Assembly (NCBI RefSeq): GCF_022668875.1
Contig: NZ_JAKGCR010000033.1
Location: 1 to 32,866, forward strand
Reading direction: 5' to 3'
DNA from: Domibacillus sp. PGB-M46
GTDB lineage: Bacteria > Bacillota > Bacilli > Bacillales > Domibacillaceae
DNA length: 32,866 nt
Positions 32,075-32,866 of this stretch are shown here, piece by piece; within the stretch, counting starts at the first letter, position 1; each line of letters opens with the position of its first letter. The notes under the pieces were generated by a model that was not told the origin of the DNA, did not search any database, and saw only the letters and a program-made list of their open reading frames with translations. A program made the position numbers and the translations under genes.

Positions 32075-32311
32075 TTATTGATTGCCTCGATTGTTTCTGT
32101 TGTTGCCTGTTAAGTTGTTTGTCACATTCTTCGTAGCATCAACTGCATTCGTTGCAGCGTTTTTCGTAGCATCAACCGCATTCATGGCAACATTTTCTGT
32201 TGCTTCTAAAGCATTATGCGCGGTTTCAAAGGCAGAGCCTGCTGTGTTCTTAATGCTCTCTGCGACACCTTTGTTATTTTGTTGGTTTTGATTATTTCTT
32301 TGATTAGTCAT
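32075..32311 (-). CDS. LEA-like 11-mer repeat protein (78 aa)
   Basis: Small hydrophilic protein with Asn/Gln-rich ends and a central run of 11-residue units: NALEATENVAM, NAVDATKNAAT, NAVDATKNVTN (residues 33-65), plus a weaker unit before them. Such Ala/Thr/Lys/Asp 11-mers form amphipathic helices like group 3 LEA proteins, which protect against drying and freezing. There is no signal peptide, so it is probably cytoplasmic or in the spore. ATG 32311 follows an excellent AGGAGGTGA. The repeats are also seen as 33-base repeats in the DNA. Related proteins were not identified by name. Confidence 0.82.
   Translation of the reverse strand: MTNQRNNQNQQNNKGVAESIKNTAGSAFETAHNALEATENVAMNAVDATKNAATNAVDATKNVTNNLTGNNRNNRGNQ
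32117..32215 (-). repeat. 33-base in-gene tandem repeats (3 units)
   Basis: Three consecutive 33-base units encode the 11-residue repeats. The last two units are nearly identical (NAVDATKN in both) and the first is diverged. This is a site where unit number could change by slippage. Confidence 0.75.
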
Positions 32312-32736
32312 GATATCTCACCTCCTAAGCAGAGATAGGATGTGTATTCCATGATGAATTATACAGGCTGCTTGTGCGAATACATTTTTTTCCTTAACAG
32401 GTGCATTTGTTAAAGAAGGAAAGAGCAGGGGGTGAGAAAGTCATATAAAATCCCAGCGTGAGCGTGCAGTAAAGCCTAAACGAGTAAGGCACCACGATTC
32501 AAGTGATTACTCAATAATACGTTTCTAAAAAAGTTTTTCTTAAGGTTTCTCATGGGTTTTTAATCTATTAACCTTCTGCTTTATTCATATTTTATATTTT
32601 CTACTTTTGATAAGTATCACTCTTCATAATAAATTCAAAACTTTATACAACGGTTTTCTTAAAGGGGTATGTTTCGCTTTGCTAGAAAAGAAAACAGTAA
32701 AAGAAGAAAGTTAATAAGTATTTTTTTGAAAAAGTA
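32312..32736. other. 425-base gap before tRNA promoter
   Basis: AT-rich and without a protein-like frame. It contains the ribosome site of the LEA-like gene at its left edge; nothing else could be supported. Confidence 0.5.
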
Positions 32737-32765
32737 TTGATTTTATTTTTTTAAGATGATATTAT
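32737..32765 (+). promoter_or_regulatory. Stable-RNA promoter before tRNA-Asn
   Basis: TTGATT (32737-32742), 17 bases, then TATTAT (32760-32765), with AT-rich DNA upstream as in rRNA/tRNA promoters. Confidence 0.75.
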
Positions 32766-32792
32766 TATATAGCTGTCGTTAGTACAAACTAT

Positions 32793-32866
32793 TCCGCAGT
32801 AGCTCAGTGGTAGAGCAATCGGCTGTTAACCGATCGGTCGCAAGTTCGAGTCTTGCCTGCGGAGCC
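32793..32866 (+). tRNA. tRNA-Asn (GTT)
   Basis: The acceptor strand TCCGCAG pairs with CTGCGGA at the 3' end. The D arm is AGCTCAGTGGTAGAGC, the anticodon loop CTGTTAA gives anticodon GTT, and the T arm is TCGCAAGTTCGAGTCTTGC-like with the usual GTTCGA. The gene reaches the window end after GCC, so the final A of CCA lies just outside. It is probably the first gene of a tRNA cluster. Confidence 0.97.

Overview
The window looks like chromosomal DNA of an endospore-forming Bacillaceae (Bacillus or a close relative such as Domibacillus). The basis is a Bacillus-type 5S rRNA, purine-rich Shine-Dalgarno sites with TTG/GTG starts, an S-box (SAM-I) leader in front of a YxjG/YxjH-like gene, a Spo0E-like phosphatase, and homologues of B. 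subtilis YdbD, YqhV, YhjB/YhjC, CatR and CatD. The left edge is the end of an rRNA operon (5S plus terminator). The right edge is a tRNA-Asn gene with its own strong promoter, so this is a segment between two stable-RNA loci.

Layout. 0.2-4.7 kb: possible small RNA, manganese catalase, a lone zinc-type ribosomal protein S14, a LysE-type exporter convergent with an amino-acid permease, and a YqhV-like membrane protein. 4.7-9.7 kb: an AT-rich block with decayed micro-ORFs, a short-chain dehydrogenase, a membrane GGDEF-EAL c-di-GMP enzyme and an unusual protein of two fused PTPS/QueD domains. 9.7-16.9 kb: small proteins, a Cys-cluster/pentapeptide-repeat protein, a deoxynucleoside kinase, two tandem 56-residue membrane peptides, a Spo0E-like gene with a probable start-region frameshift, a small lipoprotein, a stretch of about 0.9 kb with no convincing gene, and GTP cyclohydrolase II. 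17.3-24.2 kb: an NCS1 permease, then two quinone/electrophile-type modules side by side (MarR regulator + flavodoxin-fold quinone reductase; CatR-like one-cysteine regulator + DoxX + LLM-class oxidoreductase, with a TnpB relic, then a QOR2-like reductase). 24.3-32.9 kb: a probably frameshifted Cys protein, a DUF4241-like protein, the YhjC/YhjB symporter pair, the S-box-controlled methionine-synthase-like gene, a nitrilase, a wrecked lipoprotein pseudogene, an LEA-like 11-mer repeat protein and tRNA-Asn.

Regulation readable in the DNA includes a MarR operator pair (one copy over the regulator's own promoter, one before the reductase), an inverted repeat just downstream of the DoxX -10 box, a complete SAM-I riboswitch with promoter and terminator, and two genes (MarR and pentapeptide) whose ATG sits where transcription should start, suggesting leaderless mRNAs.

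The most system-like idea is the SDR / GGDEF-EAL / double-PTPS neighbourhood. It pairs pterin-type enzymes with a bifunctional c-di-GMP protein, as in the pterin-controlled DcpA pathway of Agrobacterium. This is inference from gene order and families only.
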